Position numbers and translations under genes: made by a program. DNA of 14,755 nucleotides, from NCBI GenBank assembly GCA_030621805.1, contig JAUXGY010000012.1, forward strand, positions 1-14,755. Direction: 5' to 3'. Shown one piece after another: positions 12,980 to 14,755 of this stretch. The notes beneath the pieces are model-generated. The model made no database searches. It was not told the origin of the DNA and saw only the letters and a program-made list of their open reading frames with translations. This DNA comes from Kiritimatiellales bacterium (lineage in GTDB: Bacteria; Verrucomicrobiota; Kiritimatiellia; Kiritimatiellales; Pontiellaceae). Each line of letters begins with the position of its first letter. Position 1 is the first letter of the stretch.

Positions 12980-14238
12980 TCATACCTCAAGGCATCGACA
13001 GGCTCCATCTTGGCGGCGCGCCATGCGGGGAGGATGCCGGCGAGCGTGCTGAAAACCATCACGATAAGACATACCGACAGCACATCGCCAAAGGTGGTAC
13101 GGGCCGGCATTTGGCTGAAGGCATAAAACTCCGCCGACATTAAATCCGGATTAAACCGCCGCAAAAATCCAAGCAGGGCATCGAGGTTGGCCGTGATCCA
13201 CATGCCCAGTGCAATGCCGAAAATACAACCAAACAACCCTTGCACCGAACCAAGCAGAAAGAAAATCCCAACTACTTTTCCGGATGAAAACCCGAGGGCC
13301 TTGAGCAGACCAATCTCGTGGGTCTTCTGAATGCAGAGGGTGATCAACGTATTGGTCACGCTCATGGTGGCCACCAGTGAAATCCCGCACAACAGGATAA
13401 ACATCATATCCTTCTCCGTCCTCAAGGTGCCCAGCATCGTTTGGTGGATCTCCATCCAGGTTTGCGTATGGAGGTGCCGAAACCACCGCAGTCCGGCGCG
13501 CTCGCTGGCGGCAACGTCCAACTTAGCCATTATTTTCCTACTGGTCTCCCCGGCTTGGAAGGGATCGTCGGTAATGATCCGCAAACTATGTACACCCTTC
13601 TCCATAGCAAAAACATCGCGCGCGGTGGGGAGCGAGGAAAACATGAATTGCGAATCGATTTCATACATATCGACCGAAAATATTCCGGAGACAGTCAGTT
13701 CGGCAGGCAGGCGCAGTTCGTCCTCGCCTACGAAACACTGCGGCGAATAGACCGTCAGGCGATCCCCCACCCAAACGCCTAGATTCATCGCCAGCCGATT
13801 TCCCACCACCACGGTTTCATCGTCCAGCGGCAAGGTTCCAGCCACCAGAAACGACTCCACATCCGAGATGTTCTTTTCAAGTTCCGGCTCGATTCCTCGC
13901 AACATGGCCGTAACCGCTTGACCATAGCGGGTCATCATCACAAAACCCTCCACCGCTGGGGCGGCAGCCTTGACCTCGGGAATCTCGTCGAGCACCTTCA
14001 GCACCGGTTCGGGTGCAAAAACGGACGGCCCGCGTATACCGATCTGGATGTGCGAGTCGAGCTTGATCATGTGCTCCTTGTGCACATCATCAAAGCCGGT
14101 CATCACCGATAGCACCACGATCAACACGGCAACGCCCAACGAAATTCCCAGCGCCGTCAACACCGTAATAACCGATACCATCGACCGCTTGGGCTTCAGA
14201 TATTTAAACGCCAGAAATAATGAAAAGGGCACCTTCAT
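12976..14238 (-). CDS. LolC/LolE-like lipoprotein-releasing ABC permease
   Basis: This permease of the MacB/FtsX superfamily resembles the Lol subunits that extract lipoproteins from the inner membrane. It has one N-terminal membrane helix (about 21-47, preceded by AFKYLKPKRS, a family hallmark), a large periplasmic domain (48-275), and three further helices (about 278-302, 322-352, 384-405). It ends with ILPAWRAAKMEPVDALRYE, the conserved coupling region and tail of LolC/E. Length (420 aa) fits. One permease is present, so it may act as a homodimer as in many non-enteric bacteria. No LolD ATPase gene follows, which is unusual. The ATG at 14238 has GGAG at 5 nt. It is the first gene of the operon, and its TGA overlaps the ATG of the repeat protein gene. 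Confidence 0.92.
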   Translation of the reverse strand: MKVPFSLFLAFKYLKPKRSMVSVITVLTALGISLGVAVLIVVLSVMTGFDDVHKEHMIKLDSHIQIGIRGPSVFAPEPVLKVLDEIPEVKAAAPAVEGFVMMTRYGQAVTAMLRGIEPELEKNISDVESFLVAGTLPLDDETVVVGNRLAMNLGVWVGDRLTVYSPQCFVGEDELRLPAELTVSGIFSVDMYEIDSQFMFSSLPTARDVFAMEKGVHSLRIITDDPFQAGETSRKIMAKLDVAASERAGLRWFRHLHTQTWMEIHQTMLGTLRTEKDMMFILLCGISLVATMSVTNTLITLCIQKTHEIGLLKALGFSSGKVVGIFFLLGSVQGLFGCIFGIALGMWITANLDALLGFLRRFNPDLMSAEFYAFSQMPARTTFGDVLSVCLIVMVFSTLAGILPAWRAAKMEPVDALRYE

Positions 14239-14373
14239 GGATACTCCAATGTAAATGAGTCAACAAGTTTGTCAGACTCGCCCCAGAAAGCAACGTTTTC
14301 CACCGAATTCACATTCGCGCCAAATAACCAGCCCCATCATCCGCATGACCTGCTTGAGTTCCTTCTGCGGAGT
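14239..14373. other. Intergenic region upstream of the Lol/Mla operon
   Basis: These 135 nt separate the toxin gene stop from the start of the permease gene and should hold the operon promoter. I see the ribosome binding site GGAG but no -35/-10 pair with convincing spacing, and no strong hairpin. Confidence 0.4.
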
Positions 14374-14664
14374 CTACAACAGACGACCTTTCAACTTTCG
14401 GGGAGCCTGTCGGCAGTCCAAAACAGCCCACACCTCAATAATCCCTGCTTTCACCCGATAAAAAATGGCAAAGGGAAAACGGCGAGCCAAAAGCCGATGA
14501 TACCCAAAATGGATTTCGTGGGAGCTTGCAAAAAGCAGTAATGAGTCGATATCGGCATAAAGTGAATCGAGGAAATAATCTCCCAGCCCCGGAGACTGCA
14601 TTTCGTAGAAACTGTATCCATCCAGCAGATCCAACTCTGCATCGTGGAGTATCCTGATTTTCAT
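14374..14664 (-). CDS. ParE/RelE-family toxin
   Basis: A 96-residue protein with the pattern of the ParE/RelE toxin superfamily: an N-terminal strand (MKIRILHDAE), two helices with DLLDGYSFYEMQSPGLGDYFLDSL (12-35), and the C-terminal strand block RRFPFAIFYRVKAGIIEVWAVLDCRQAP (61-88). The arginines and the FPFAIFYR segment match this superfamily, in which members either poison gyrase (ParE) or cut mRNA on the ribosome (RelE). Which applies cannot be told here. The start at 14664 is chosen because it overlaps the stop of the upstream antitoxin gene as ATGA; a 13-residue extension to 14703 would lie out of frame inside the antitoxin gene. Length is normal and the frame intact, so it is probably functional. 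Confidence 0.88.
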   Translation of the reverse strand: MKIRILHDAELDLLDGYSFYEMQSPGLGDYFLDSLYADIDSLLLFASSHEIHFGYHRLLARRFPFAIFYRVKAGIIEVWAVLDCRQAPRKLKGRLL

Positions 14665-14755
14665 CGGGTCTGCTCGCGAATGCGCTGTTTTGCATCCAAC
14701 CAATCACTGAAATGGGTCAACCCTTTGGCTAACCGCTCTTCCCGGGCTTTGAGTT
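14661..14755 (-). CDS. Antitoxin of the ParE/RelE pair, C-terminal end only
   Basis: Too short to appear as a full gene because it runs off the window. The minus strand from 14753 reads LKAREERLAKGLTHFSDWLD followed by AKQRIREQTR and TGA, overlapping the toxin ATG by 4 nt. The charged helical tail with a W-x-x-AKxxIR pattern is like the C-terminus of small addiction-module antitoxins. The upstream position and overlap fit the usual antitoxin-first order. The DNA-binding part and promoter lie outside the window. Confidence 0.7.
   Translation of the reverse strand, partial: LKAREERLAKGLTHFSDWLDAKQRIREQTR

Noticed and set aside
14239..14290. TTGACT near 14270 on the minus strand as a -35 box for the Lol/Mla operon
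   Set aside because: It lies only about 20 nt from the ATG, leaving no room for a -10 box and leader.

Overview
The window looks like chromosomal DNA of a diderm (Gram-negative-type) bacterium. The evidence is a LolC/E-type lipoprotein permease, an MlaE-MlaF-MlaD phospholipid transport set and a DsbD. The dispersed palindromic repeats, the REP-associated transposase and a DUF2851 gene would fit the Verrucomicrobiota/Kiritimatiellota part of the PVC group. That placement is a low-confidence inference, since no rRNA or marker tree is available here.

Layout. 1-239 is intergenic and holds a perfect 28-bp inverted repeat. 240-3226 carries three minus-strand genes: a YbiT-like ABC-F protein, an Sfp-type phosphopantetheinyl transferase, and an unrecognised 170-residue protein 15 nt upstream of the transferase gene. 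A plus-strand DUF2851 gene (3342-4697) converges on a minus-strand dsbD (4748-6352). The gap between them is an imperfect inverted repeat that contains both stop codons, and dsbD looks C-terminally truncated there. Divergent from dsbD is cca (6428-8563), coding for the CCA-adding tRNA nucleotidyltransferase. Its HD domain is interrupted by a 780-bp REPIN-RAYT-REPIN element that keeps the reading frame open from end to end.

8548-14238 is one tightly packed minus-strand operon, transcribed from right to left: LolC/E-like permease, an aromatic Pro-repeat secreted protein, mlaE, mlaF, mlaD, and a membrane-anchored tandem OB-fold-like protein. Neighbouring genes overlap by 2 to 8 nt or lie 11 nt apart, so translational coupling is likely. 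Together they look like an envelope lipid/lipoprotein trafficking unit. The right edge holds a ParE/RelE-type toxin and the end of its antitoxin gene.

The standout is the cca locus. A transposase gene flanked by two 63-bp palindromic doublets sits in frame inside a housekeeping enzyme, with no stop of its own. The predicted product is a 711-residue CCA-enzyme/HUH-transposase fusion. Other points are an apparent ATA start for mlaE created by one change in an ATGA overlap, a secreted protein with about 21 WPLY-like repeats, and repeat-associated loss of the DsbD C-terminus.
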